The notes under the pieces: generated by a model
What the model was told of the DNA's origin: nothing
Database searches by the model: none
Seen by the model: the letters and a program-made list of their open reading frames with translations, nothing else
Shown: positions 7,285-14,652 of the stretch, piece by piece
How positions within the stretch are numbered: the first letter of the stretch is position 1
Layout of the letters: every line of letters begins with the position of its first letter
From: Candidatus Melainabacteria bacterium
GTDB taxonomy: Bacteria; Cyanobacteriota; Vampirovibrionia; Obscuribacterales; Obscuribacteraceae
Assembly (NCBI GenBank): GCA_003151275.1
Contig: PLXC01000089.1
Coordinates: 1 to 34,197 of the forward strand
DNA: 34,197 bases
Direction of reading: 5' to 3'
Made by a program: the position numbers and the translations under genes

Positions 7285-7687
7285 GGGCAAGTTTGGTTGC
7301 TGATCAGTATCGCTGATTCAGTATATTATGGTGGATTCGAAACGGTCACTTAATACTTGAATTTTGGCTAAAAGAGAAACGTAAGGTATCGATCTCTCTG
7401 GCTGCAAATTTCTGCGTTCAACCTGGTTTTAATTGAGACGAATCGTAAACGCAAGAGTTCTTATCCAGCCCCAGCGATAGGCACAATACTTGGCTGTACA
7501 TACTTGCTACTCATTTAGTGTTTCAAGGATTCGATTTGTTGGGGCACCGCAGCTGGTGTCTAAAAGGAACTGTTGGGTTTAATATTCAAGCAAGCAGACT
7601 ATCTTGCATTGAGCTTAATCTACGTTCGCGGAAATTTCTGCAGAAGGGGCCAATCAGGGGCCAATAGCAATTTCAAACCACCCCAAT
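7285..7687 (+). other. Intergenic region without a clear gene
   Basis: I see no convincing gene. The only structure noted is a 10-base direct repeat, aggggccaat, at 7645-7654 and 7656-7665, just before the terminator and tRNA fragment. In plus-strand translation it ends an open stretch (about 40 codons) with KGPIRGQ-stop. This could be a relic of an integrase tail next to an attachment site, but no catalytic motif is present. Confidence 0.3.
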
Positions 7688-7719
7688 AAAAAATCGGCAC
7701 ATCCTCGAGACGGCCGATT
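7688..7719 (-). terminator. Rho-independent terminator downstream of the tRNA-Arg fragment
   Basis: On the minus strand a 7-bp perfect stem (aatcggc/gccgatt, 7719-7713 with 7698-7692) with a 14-base loop is followed by a run of six T (plus-strand A at 7688-7693). It starts 15 bases after the tRNA 3' end. Confidence 0.75.
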
Positions 7720-7734
7720 GATCATGTTTTAAGA

Positions 7735-7784
7735 TGGCGTGCCTGGAGAGATTCGAACTCCCGACCTCATGGTTCGTAGCCATT
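7735..7784 (-). pseudogene. 3' fragment of a tRNA-Arg (anticodon ACG) gene
   Basis: On the minus strand, the anticodon arm (ATGG-CTACGAA-CCAT), variable loop, T arm (GGGAG-TTCGAAT-CTCTC), acceptor 3' strand (caggcac), discriminator G and encoded CCA are all intact. Upstream, the D arm and the complementary acceptor strand (gtgcctg) are missing. The sequence there instead forms an unrelated hairpin (ggata-actgag-tatcc). A tRNA 3' half of this kind is typical of a tRNA-targeting integrase attachment site. It could also be a decayed tRNA gene. Confidence 0.7.
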
Positions 7785-7828
7785 GGGTCGAGCTGCGGAT
7801 ACTCAGTTATCCGGCTAAGATTCCTTTC

Positions 7829-7861
7829 GAAAAAAGCAAAAAGCCCCGCGATTAGCGAGGC
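7829..7861 (-). terminator. Rho-independent terminator of the gene at 7899-8234
   Basis: On the minus strand gcctcgc (7861-7855) pairs with gcggggc (7849-7843), with one G-U pair and a 5-base loop. It is followed by cttttt gcttttttt on that strand. It lies 38 bases after the stop of the minus-strand gene. Confidence 0.8.
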
Positions 7862-7898
7862 TTTCGTTTCTTCATATTTATTGGAAGCGGGCGCGCGA

Positions 7899-8234
7899 TT
7901 ATCCTTCAGCTACTTGGATTACGTTGTACATTGTTTGTAGAGCGTGGGTGGCACCACCGCATTTTCTTATAAAGTCGCGAGCAACTTCGCGAATTGCATC
8001 CATATCTTTAAAGTTCGGCATGAAGCCGAATTTCATCGATTTTGATGTGGCCATCAGATGGCGCACAAATCGCAGACCGGTTTCAGTTATCTCAGCGTTG
8101 TCTGGTCCGCCGCTTCCTTGCACAATCGTCCGCACGATAGATGCTTCTGCTACAAATGCCGCCACGACGTCGGCAGCCGGTTTATAGAAGACGGGTTCAA
8201 AATTCAGTTCATTGGATGATGGTTCAAAGTTCAT
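7899..8234 (-). CDS. Hypothetical protein, 111 aa
   Basis: I do not recognise a family. The product is a soluble, probably helical protein with segments VVAAFVAEASIVRTIVQGSG, TGLRFVRHLMATSKSMKFG and AIREVARDFIRKCGG. The frame is open to 8309, but the ATG at 8234 has GGGAG 8 bases upstream and gives a sensible N-terminus (MNFEPSSNEL). It is a single-gene transcription unit with its own terminator. The NFEP motif occurs twice near the N-terminus (residues 2-5 and 11-14), perhaps a small internal repeat. Confidence 0.65.
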   Translation of the reverse strand: MNFEPSSNELNFEPVFYKPAADVVAAFVAEASIVRTIVQGSGGPDNAEITETGLRFVRHLMATSKSMKFGFMPNFKDMDAIREVARDFIRKCGGATHALQTMYNVIQVAEG

Positions 8235-8634
8235 AGACGTGTGCTCCCAAATATAAAGAAATTGTTGCGTGCCACCCCAGTAATCTAGCAGCCTGAAAAA
8301 ACTTGGCAACTAAACAAACGCTAATTGACGATATCTTCCAGCTATCTAAGCGGCGACGATCCTGTATGAGATCCCCGCGAGACACTGATGGAAACTAGTT
8401 TTTTGCCAGATAAATAGAATTACAGATTGGCGTTGCCATATATCTAGATAGGCCCCCACTATGTTTCAGTGTGTATCGCTGTTACTGACCTTAACAATTC
8501 CGCAAACAAGCTAGCGTGCCGTTTCGCTTGTATAGATGCGCCTATTTCAAGTACAGTTTTTCCAGTCGGGCGCGGCTTGTGCCGCTCCTATTAAGTCCAA
8601 GCAGCATCGCTGCAGAGACTAACCTGGATGATCC
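8235..8634 (+). other. Intergenic region upstream of the tdh leader
   Basis: No gene is visible. It contains the start region of the minus-strand gene 7899-8234 and presumably the promoters of both directions. A perfect short hairpin gcggc-ttgt-gccgc lies at 8572-8585, and a gcagc-atc-gctgc hairpin at about 8601-8613. Both precede the repeats described next. Confidence 0.3.
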
Positions 8635-8739
8635 TGCAGTGAAGCGCACAAGCTAACCTCGGATAACGGACTGCGAAGCCGATAGGCTGAAACCGGACTG
8701 TGAAGCCCAGGCTGACTTGCATAACCGGACAGCGAAGCT
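8635..8739 (+). repeat. Imperfect tandem hairpin repeats in the tdh leader
   Basis: The motif GGAC-(T/A)-G-(C/T)-GAAGC(C/T) occurs at 8668-8680, 8695-8707 and 8727-8739, with a weaker copy tgcagtgaagcgc at 8635-8647. After the second and third strong copies comes AACC or a similar spacer. In the first two strong copies AGCC is followed closely by GGCT, so each can form a small hairpin. Spacing is 27-33 bases. The block lies directly upstream of tdh and may be a structured leader RNA or a simple intergenic repeat. Confidence 0.5.
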
Positions 8740-8772
8740 GCATAGGCAATCCAAGCTAACTGATTCCAGGCG

Positions 8773-10002
8773 GTGACTGAGATGCCAACCGACGCGCTGA
8801 CTAATCGCAGCCAAACAAAGGAGCCCACGCGGAAACTAATGAAATGTCTTTTGAAGGAAGATGTGACCAAAGACGGAATGACTCTACGCACAGATGTGCC
8901 TGAGCCAGAGCTGGGCTTCGACGATGTGAAAATTAGAGTGCTAGCCACTGCGGTGTGCGGCACCGATAAAAGCATTTACAGTAGCGCAAATAATGAAGGT
9001 ATCCGCAATGAGATGCAACGCTACATCACCAATGGTGCCGGATACAAACCGATTATCGTTGGTCATGAGTTCTGCGGAATAGTTGAGAAAGTCGGTGCTG
9101 GTGTCGGTCGCGATCACTGGACCGATGTGCCGGAACATCTGTTGATCGAACCAGGCGATTACGTTACCGCCGAAATGCATCTCTCATGTGGACATTGCAT
9201 GTTGTGTCGCACTGGCAATGAGCACATTTGCACGCAAGTGAAAGTGAAGGGTGTTCATCTTGATGGTTGCTTTGCTGAAAGTGTTGCGGTGCCGTATAAG
9301 AATGTAATTCTGCTTGGCAAATCGGGCGATCAATCACGAATTCCTATAAGGATAGGAGCGATGTTGGATGCGTTCGGCAACGCTGTGCATACCGTGCAAG
9401 AGGCGGATGTGCGCGGCAAATCGGTTGCTATCCTTGGTGCCGGTCCACTCGGTTTGATGGCTACTTTTCTTTGCCGCGATTTTGGTGCCTCACGCATTTA
9501 CCTGACTGAGGCAGCCGATGTTGATCGACGGTTCGCTCTGGCTCGCGAGTTTGGCGCTGATGATTGTTTCGATGTCACGAAAGGTTCGACTCTTCTCTAT
9601 CAGTCGGTCGACAAGCACGAAATTGGCTCAAATGGCGTCGATATTGTTCTCGAAATGTCTGGATCGCCTGCCGCTTACACCGATGCTTTCAAAATCGTGC
9701 GTAATGGTGGCACTGTAATTTTGCTGGGTATTGCCCGGAAGCCACTGGCCAATTTTGATATCGCCAACGCAGTAATTTGGAAGAGCGTGACGGTGAAAGG
9801 GATCTTTGGTCGCAAGATGTTCGACACCTGGGAAACTATGCTAAGAATGTTGCGCTGTGACCGTTTCGACTTACAGAACAAGTTAGATAAAGTCCTCAGT
9901 GCAAAAAATTATGCACTCGACGAATATCAGGATGCTTTTGGTGCTCTCGCTAATGGGCAGGAGATGAAACTTGTATTCACTCCTGATGGAAATAAAAAGT
10001 AG
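8773..10002 (+). CDS. tdh: L-threonine 3-dehydrogenase (zinc-dependent)
   Basis: Oxidises L-threonine with NAD to 2-amino-3-oxobutyrate, the first step of threonine breakdown to glycine. It is a zinc alcohol-dehydrogenase fold. Catalytic zinc residues are C62 (AVCGTD) and H98-E99 (GHEFCG). Structural zinc cysteines are C139, C142, C145 and C153. The NAD-binding loop is LGAGPLG (221-227), and TDH hallmarks FGNAVHT, LEMSGSP and [11 protein letters not shown] are present. At 409 aa it is longer than E. coli TDH (about 340), because of an N-terminal extension and an insert near residues 70-92. The start is uncertain: GTG 8773, ATG 8782, or ATG 8839 (MKCLLKED), the last agreeing best with family N-termini. 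kbl follows after 32 bases. Confidence 0.88.
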   Translation: MTEMPTDALTNRSQTKEPTRKLMKCLLKEDVTKDGMTLRTDVPEPELGFDDVKIRVLATAVCGTDKSIYSSANNEGIRNEMQRYITNGAGYKPIIVGHEFCGIVEKVGAGVGRDHWTDVPEHLLIEPGDYVTAEMHLSCGHCMLCRTGNEHICTQVKVKGVHLDGCFAESVAVPYKNVILLGKSGDQSRIPIRIGAMLDAFGNAVHTVQEADVRGKSVAILGAGPLGLMATFLCRDFGASRIYLTEAADVDRRFALAREFGADDCFDVTKGSTLLYQSVDKHEIGSNGVDIVLEMSGSPAAYTDAFKIVRNGGTVILLGIARKPLANFDIANAVIWKSVTVKGIFGRKMFDTWETMLRMLRCDRFDLQNKLDKVLSAKNYALDEYQDAFGALANGQEMKLVFTPDGNKK

Positions 10003-10034
10003 GACTATATCCACTTACAACAGGGGTTGAATCA

Positions 10035-11294
10035 ATGGTTACCTCATCAAAGAATCACAAGCTGGGCGTTCGCGACTTGTACGCATCACTCGGCAATGAA
10101 CTTGCACAAGCCAAAGAATCGAAGACATATAAGTACGAAGTGCCAATTGATGGATTGCAAGGTGGCACTGTCAGTGTCAACGGTGAAAACGTTGTCATGC
10201 TCGCTTCCAACAACTATTTGGGATTAGCCAATCATCCGCGCATCAGAGAAGCCGCGAAGTTGGGCTTGGAGCGCTACGGATTCGGTATGGCCTCAGTGCG
10301 CTTCTTGTGCGGCACTCAAAAAATTCATGCTGAATTAGAAGAACACATAGCTAACTTTCTGGGGGTGGAAGCTGCAATCTTGCATTCGTCTTGTTTCGCC
10401 GCTAATGAAGCTTTCTTTACTGCTTTGTTGTCTGGCGATTTTGGACAGTCGGATTATCGTGACATCATCTATAGTGATGCTCTGAATCACGCAAGCATCA
10501 TCGATGGTATCAGACTAGTTCGTCAAGCTACCAAGACAACGGATCTAAGAGCGTACAAACACAATGACTTCAAGCAGCTGACAGGCTGGATTCAAGAAGA
10601 TGCGGGCAAAGATTATCGCATCAACATAGTTGCAACAGATGGCGTCTTTAGCATGGAAGGCGAATATGCTCCATTGCGTGACTTTGTTGACTTGGCGGCC
10701 AAACACAATGCGCTTTTATTCGTTGATGAATCCCACGCCACCGGAGTTCTGGGCAAAACCGGCCGAGGCACTCCCGAGCATTGCGGCGTCCACGGCAAGA
10801 TTGACGTGATCACCGGCACGCTAGGTAAAGCGCTTGGTGGCGCTGCGGGCGGGTTCATCGCCGGCAAGAAGGAATTGGTCGAGTTCATGCGTCAGAAGTC
10901 GAGGCCGTATACTTTCTCGAACACCTTGCCACCACCGATAGTGTGCGCTTCAATTGAAGCTATTAAAATGCTTGACGAAGACAACAGCCTCGTACAAAAG
11001 CTGCACGACAATACGGCATACTTCCGCAAGGAAATTAAAAACCTCGGTTACACGATTCTGGAAGGTGAGCATCCGATTGTGCCCATCATGGTAGGAGAAG
11101 CATCCACAGCTATGGATATGAGTCGCGAACTGCTCACGGAAGGTGTGTATATTCGCGGTCTTTGGTATCCGGTGGTTCCACGAGGCGAAGCGAGATTGCG
11201 AACGCAAATTTCAGCTGCACATGAACTAAAGGATCTGGATAGAGCACTGGAAGCATTCAAAAAAGTCGGCAAGAAACTGGGCGTTTTAGCATAG
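10035..11294 (+). CDS. kbl: Glycine C-acetyltransferase (2-amino-3-ketobutyrate CoA ligase)
   Basis: PLP-dependent alpha-oxoamine synthase that splits 2-amino-3-oxobutyrate with CoA into glycine and acetyl-CoA, using the product of the neighbouring tdh. The expected features are in place: [12 protein letters not shown] near 57-68, [11 protein letters not shown] (148-158), DGVFSMEG (202-209), VDESHATG with D231 and H234, and the PLP-binding lysine K265 in [14 protein letters not shown]. At 419 aa it is near the usual 390-400. The ATG is preceded by aggggttg. The gene is transcribed with tdh, and the pair forms the classic threonine-to-glycine pathway. Confidence 0.93.
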   Translation: MVTSSKNHKLGVRDLYASLGNELAQAKESKTYKYEVPIDGLQGGTVSVNGENVVMLASNNYLGLANHPRIREAAKLGLERYGFGMASVRFLCGTQKIHAELEEHIANFLGVEAAILHSSCFAANEAFFTALLSGDFGQSDYRDIIYSDALNHASIIDGIRLVRQATKTTDLRAYKHNDFKQLTGWIQEDAGKDYRINIVATDGVFSMEGEYAPLRDFVDLAAKHNALLFVDESHATGVLGKTGRGTPEHCGVHGKIDVITGTLGKALGGAAGGFIAGKKELVEFMRQKSRPYTFSNTLPPPIVCASIEAIKMLDEDNSLVQKLHDNTAYFRKEIKNLGYTILEGEHPIVPIMVGEASTAMDMSRELLTEGVYIRGLWYPVVPRGEARLRTQISAAHELKDLDRALEAFKKVGKKLGVLA

Positions 11295-11333
11295 CTCTAT
11301 GTTGAAAACTCTCCTGATCATATTGAGATTCAA

Positions 11334-13088
11334 GTGCCAAGCAGAAATCGAACTTTCAAGGCTGTCCTAGCGAGACTATTTTGCTTGGCAACGCTCTTCG
11401 CGAACCTAAGCTATGAGAGGGCCACCGCCACGATAATGCCGTATCCGATGACCATCGCCAAAATGACCGGCGGATCAGCACTCGTGATCAAAGCTAAGGT
11501 GATTTCTGTCGAGCCCGTTGATGTGCCTAAAGACTCGCCTATTAAGTCCCTTCACTGGAAAATTTATCGGGCTAAACTAAAGGTAATTTCGACTTTGAAA
11601 GGTGCGGCTGCAGCGGCTGGACCAGGTACTATCGATTTTCTCTATCGCTCCAACGTGCCAGCTGCAAACGCGCCTAAGATGTGGGTCAATGTGGGTCCTG
11701 AGAGTGACGCGCATTTCAAACTTGAACCGCAGAAAAGCTACATCCTCTTTGCACAAAAGCCCAATTCTAAAAATCCACTGATGCAGATTTCTGATAACTA
11801 TACAATGAGATCATGGGAGGGCTTTTTCCCAGCTGCAGATGATTCAAAGGTGGTGGCGGGCGCAACAGCAGAACAAGCCGTCTGGAACGAACTTACTAAG
11901 CAGACAAATAGCCAACAGGGAAGTGTTGCGGAATACGCAGCTTTGACTTTGCTCGATCTGTCGTGTGACACCGATAATGGTGCTAACGGGACCGCTGACT
12001 TTCCGCGAAAGAAGGTTCTTGAGTTTCTCTTTAGCCATAATAACGCACCGCCCGCGGCACTGTGCACTGACAAATTTTTGAAGACTTTGCTTGAGTCTAT
12101 CGGCTCTGCAAGTCCGTACACTAACGATGACTTTAGAATCAGGTATTTGTGGTCCAAAGCCAGTAATCCAATGTGCAGGTGGTCACCATGGAGCACCAAG
12201 GACAATATCGCAGCCAAGCCAGCCGTACCTTTTCTGATTAATGTAGCCGACGGAAAACACAATCCCGACATTTGTGCTGCCGCTATTTCAGCACTCGGAA
12301 TGTGTCAAGCTGACCCTAGAATTGCGGAATCTATAAGCGCCAAGCTGCCGGTTTGGATCAATTCTAGTGTGCCTGCAATTCGGGCTGCAGCAATAGTTTT
12401 GAGCAGTGACTATCCGACAAAGATAAGCGCCGAAGAGCGAATTAAATTGATGCACGATGCTGAACCGCAAGTGCGCAAAGAAGCAGCTCTTTCTGCAGCA
12501 TTAGCTCAAAGTGACTCCACAATTCCTCAACTGGAAAAACTACTCAAAGACAGCGACTCCAGGGTGCGTGCCTATGCAGCATTGGGTCTAGTGAGCTTTC
12601 CTGTAGACAAGGTTAAGTCTGTTCTGATCTCGAACATGTCGAATCCTGATTTTGGTCTCGGCTTTCTCTGCCGAGTCGCGTTTCATAATCCAGCGATAGT
12701 AAGAGATCAACTGCTCTCCGAATGTCGGAAGAAAACAACACCAATGTCCAAAATGCCGAGCAATGACGCACAGATTGTATTTCAAAACGGGTTGGCGACA
12801 AGTCCGCATGCACTGGCTCAGCAAGCGCTCTTGAAGTATCTCGACGACACATCTGGAGCTCGACTAGCCCAGCCAGAGTTCGCCAAATTCCTCAACTGTA
12901 TGGAGGAAAATTCAATCAGCGACCCATCCTTAACCGGAGATGTTTTTGAAATGCTGCTAACACACAAGTTGGATCAGCGAGCCGCCTCATTCAAGAAACG
13001 AGCATTGTCGGCTCAACCGACGCTTCCACAGGTGGCATTTGAACAGCCGGAACGCCTTTTGAAAGCCGGTGCTTTGAAATACAAATAG
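11334..13088 (+). CDS. Exported HEAT-repeat protein, 584 aa
   Basis: The N-terminus is a signal peptide (RTFKAVLARLFCLATLFANL, cleavage near ATA), so the protein is exported. Residues about 35-180 form a beta-type domain (ALVIKAKVISVEPVDV, KLKVISTLKG, SYILFAQKP) resembling domains that precede repeats in other exported proteins. From about 300 to 440 there are HEAT-like helical pairs, best seen in EPQVRKEAALSAALAQ and DSRVRAYAALGLVSFPVDK. The C-terminal ~120 residues are helical without a clear family. The start is a GTG with tgaga 6 bases upstream. It follows kbl by 39 bases on the same strand and might be read through. The function is unknown and probably a protein-binding scaffold in the cell envelope. 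Confidence 0.75.
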   Translation: MPSRNRTFKAVLARLFCLATLFANLSYERATATIMPYPMTIAKMTGGSALVIKAKVISVEPVDVPKDSPIKSLHWKIYRAKLKVISTLKGAAAAAGPGTIDFLYRSNVPAANAPKMWVNVGPESDAHFKLEPQKSYILFAQKPNSKNPLMQISDNYTMRSWEGFFPAADDSKVVAGATAEQAVWNELTKQTNSQQGSVAEYAALTLLDLSCDTDNGANGTADFPRKKVLEFLFSHNNAPPAALCTDKFLKTLLESIGSASPYTNDDFRIRYLWSKASNPMCRWSPWSTKDNIAAKPAVPFLINVADGKHNPDICAAAISALGMCQADPRIAESISAKLPVWINSSVPAIRAAAIVLSSDYPTKISAEERIKLMHDAEPQVRKEAALSAALAQSDSTIPQLEKLLKDSDSRVRAYAALGLVSFPVDKVKSVLISNMSNPDFGLGFLCRVAFHNPAIVRDQLLSECRKKTTPMSKMPSNDAQIVFQNGLATSPHALAQQALLKYLDDTSGARLAQPEFAKFLNCMEENSISDPSLTGDVFEMLLTHKLDQRAASFKKRALSAQPTLPQVAFEQPERLLKAGALKYK

Positions 13089-13209
13089 CACCAAGAGGGA
13101 TGGTTTTTTCGAGGAATTCTGAGCATGTCAGTTGGTAATTTTGTCCCAAACAATGCTGGTCATAGAAGCCACAGCATCACCGATATGAGTCCTATATAAC
13201 TGGTTCTGC

Positions 13210-14190
13210 TTACTCAACGCGTTGAGCTTCCCAATTGCCACCACCTTGCGTTTTGCCAGACATGTAAGGTCCTTGATAGTCCTTGTCGCTAATGAAGGAC
13301 ACTGAAGCTTTAAAAGCCATTGTGCGGCTGGAACTAGCTTGTCCCTTGCCTTTTACATATTTGCGAATGATCGTCACTTTAGGATAGTGATACCATCCTT
13401 TTTCAATTGAAAATTTCTCTTTGGTGTTTAAATCAATCCCATGACCACTAATGCGATCGCCTTCTTGTTCCAAAAACATTGACGAGCGCATCGTTTTGAA
13501 ATTGTATTCGTAGCCAACATCCCACTTGCCGGATAAATGCGGCGCACGATCCGCAGGCCAATTCGCAAGCAACGAGCGTGGTTGGTCGGGCGGAGGTTGT
13601 TGCTGTGCAGGTTGATCGGGAGGTGGTGCCTGTTCAGGAGGCGGTGCTTGTGCGGTTGCGCCCCCCTGATTTGGAAGAACCATCTGCGCTTCCCAAATGT
13701 TGTTGATGATCTTGCCATTGAATGCGGTGGTATATTCTCCGCTCATGTACGGTCCGTGATAACTAGCATCGTCCTGGACTTCGATCTTGCCTGAGTATTC
13801 TACCGGTGGTGAGCCTTGGTATTGTTTGAAAAACTTGACTTGCCCGTTTGCAATTTGACCTTGATTGATTGCAAAGGTTGCCCCTCCTTGATCGTCAGTC
13901 CCGCTCCCTGTAAATTGCTGACCCACTTGATTAATATGGATCGTCGAATTGAGAGTGCTTGTGTTGTATTGAAAGCCGACTTTCCAATCTCCCGCCACCG
14001 AGGTCGGAACTTGACCCGCCTGCAACTTTGCAGGGTCCGGTGCGAGCGCGGCTGTGGCAGTCGTGGTGGTGGTAGTGGCCCCGGTGCCGGTTTTCTTGGA
14101 TAAATCGATCTTGGCACAGCCAACCAACAACCCACTCACCAGCATTGCGGCGAGCAGTGTTTTGATCATTGATTTATGCGTCTTTGCCAT
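13210..14190 (-). CDS. Lipoprotein with two copies of a beta domain joined by a proline-rich linker
   Basis: A lipoprotein signal with lipobox LLVGC (C25) follows KTLLAAMLVSG. After a Thr-rich stretch (residues 37-46) comes domain A (about 65-172): AGDWKVGFQYN, INQVGQQFTGSGTD, HGPYMSGEY, WEAQMV. A Pro/Gln-rich linker (about 177-204) follows, then domain B (about 217-326): SGKWDVGYEYN, LEQEGDRISGHGID, QGPYMSGKT, WEAQRV. The two domains align along their whole length, so the gene arose by internal duplication. GAAGG 9 bases before the ATG supports the start. No enzyme motif is visible. A lipid-anchored binding or structural role is likely, but unproven. It stands alone on the minus strand between convergent and divergent neighbours. 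Confidence 0.8.
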   Translation of the reverse strand: MAKTHKSMIKTLLAAMLVSGLLVGCAKIDLSKKTGTGATTTTTTATAALAPDPAKLQAGQVPTSVAGDWKVGFQYNTSTLNSTIHINQVGQQFTGSGTDDQGGATFAINQGQIANGQVKFFKQYQGSPPVEYSGKIEVQDDASYHGPYMSGEYTTAFNGKIINNIWEAQMVLPNQGGATAQAPPPEQAPPPDQPAQQQPPPDQPRSLLANWPADRAPHLSGKWDVGYEYNFKTMRSSMFLEQEGDRISGHGIDLNTKEKFSIEKGWYHYPKVTIIRKYVKGKGQASSSRTMAFKASVSFISDKDYQGPYMSGKTQGGGNWEAQRVE

Positions 14191-14652
14191 TAATGTTGCC
14201 TTCTAGCTGCCAGACGCACTTTAAGTCGCTTTTCAAAGGATGCCCTGTCCGGAGGTCACTGCTTTCTGCCGGGCTTAACTAGCCTACAGAATCGGATGCC
14301 GGCTGGAAACCCTTGAGAATCCAGTTATTTTGAATTCTAGCGTTATCACCTGGATTTTGCCGGGAACGCCGCGGTGTAGGGCTTCAATGGTTGAAATTGC
14401 TTGAAATTGGGTACTTTTTAACTACCAGAAGGGTAAAAAGCGCTTGACTAGATTAATTCTGCACACTTTTGTCCCGACTTTAAATCCTGAATCCAATGTG
14501 GCGCATGGGTTTTGGTATGTAATAAAGAGGGTGGATTGCGGACTACGTATTTTCCCCAATGACATGATTTACAAAGTTCCCTAAAGTACTCATGCTTACC
14601 ACTTATATATTGATGACTTCCCCCTAACTCCATTTCAGAGCGAGTTATCCCC
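14191..14652 (+). other. Intergenic region between divergent genes
   Basis: No gene seen. It must hold the promoters of the lipoprotein gene (minus) and the 684-aa gene (plus). A 9-base direct repeat ttgaaattg occurs at 14391-14399 and 14401-14409. A TTGACT at 14444-14449 lacks a good -10 at normal spacing, and a tatatt at 14606-14611 lacks a good -35, so I do not assign promoters. Confidence 0.3.

Noticed and set aside
7540..7668. Plus-strand stretch ending KGPIRGQ-stop as an integrase remnant
   Set aside because: The position fits an integrase next to a tRNA, but no catalytic Arg, His or Tyr context is present and the open stretch is too short to call.
7734..7940. Plus-strand ORF beginning MACLERFELPTSW
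   Set aside because: It is the antisense translation of the tRNA-Arg 3' fragment, a well-known type of false gene.
8635..8739. Glycine riboswitch before tdh-kbl
   Set aside because: The location is suggestive, but the repeated units lack the conserved core that I know for this riboswitch.
8635..8739. CRISPR array
   Set aside because: Repeats are short, imperfect and unevenly spaced, and no cas gene is near.
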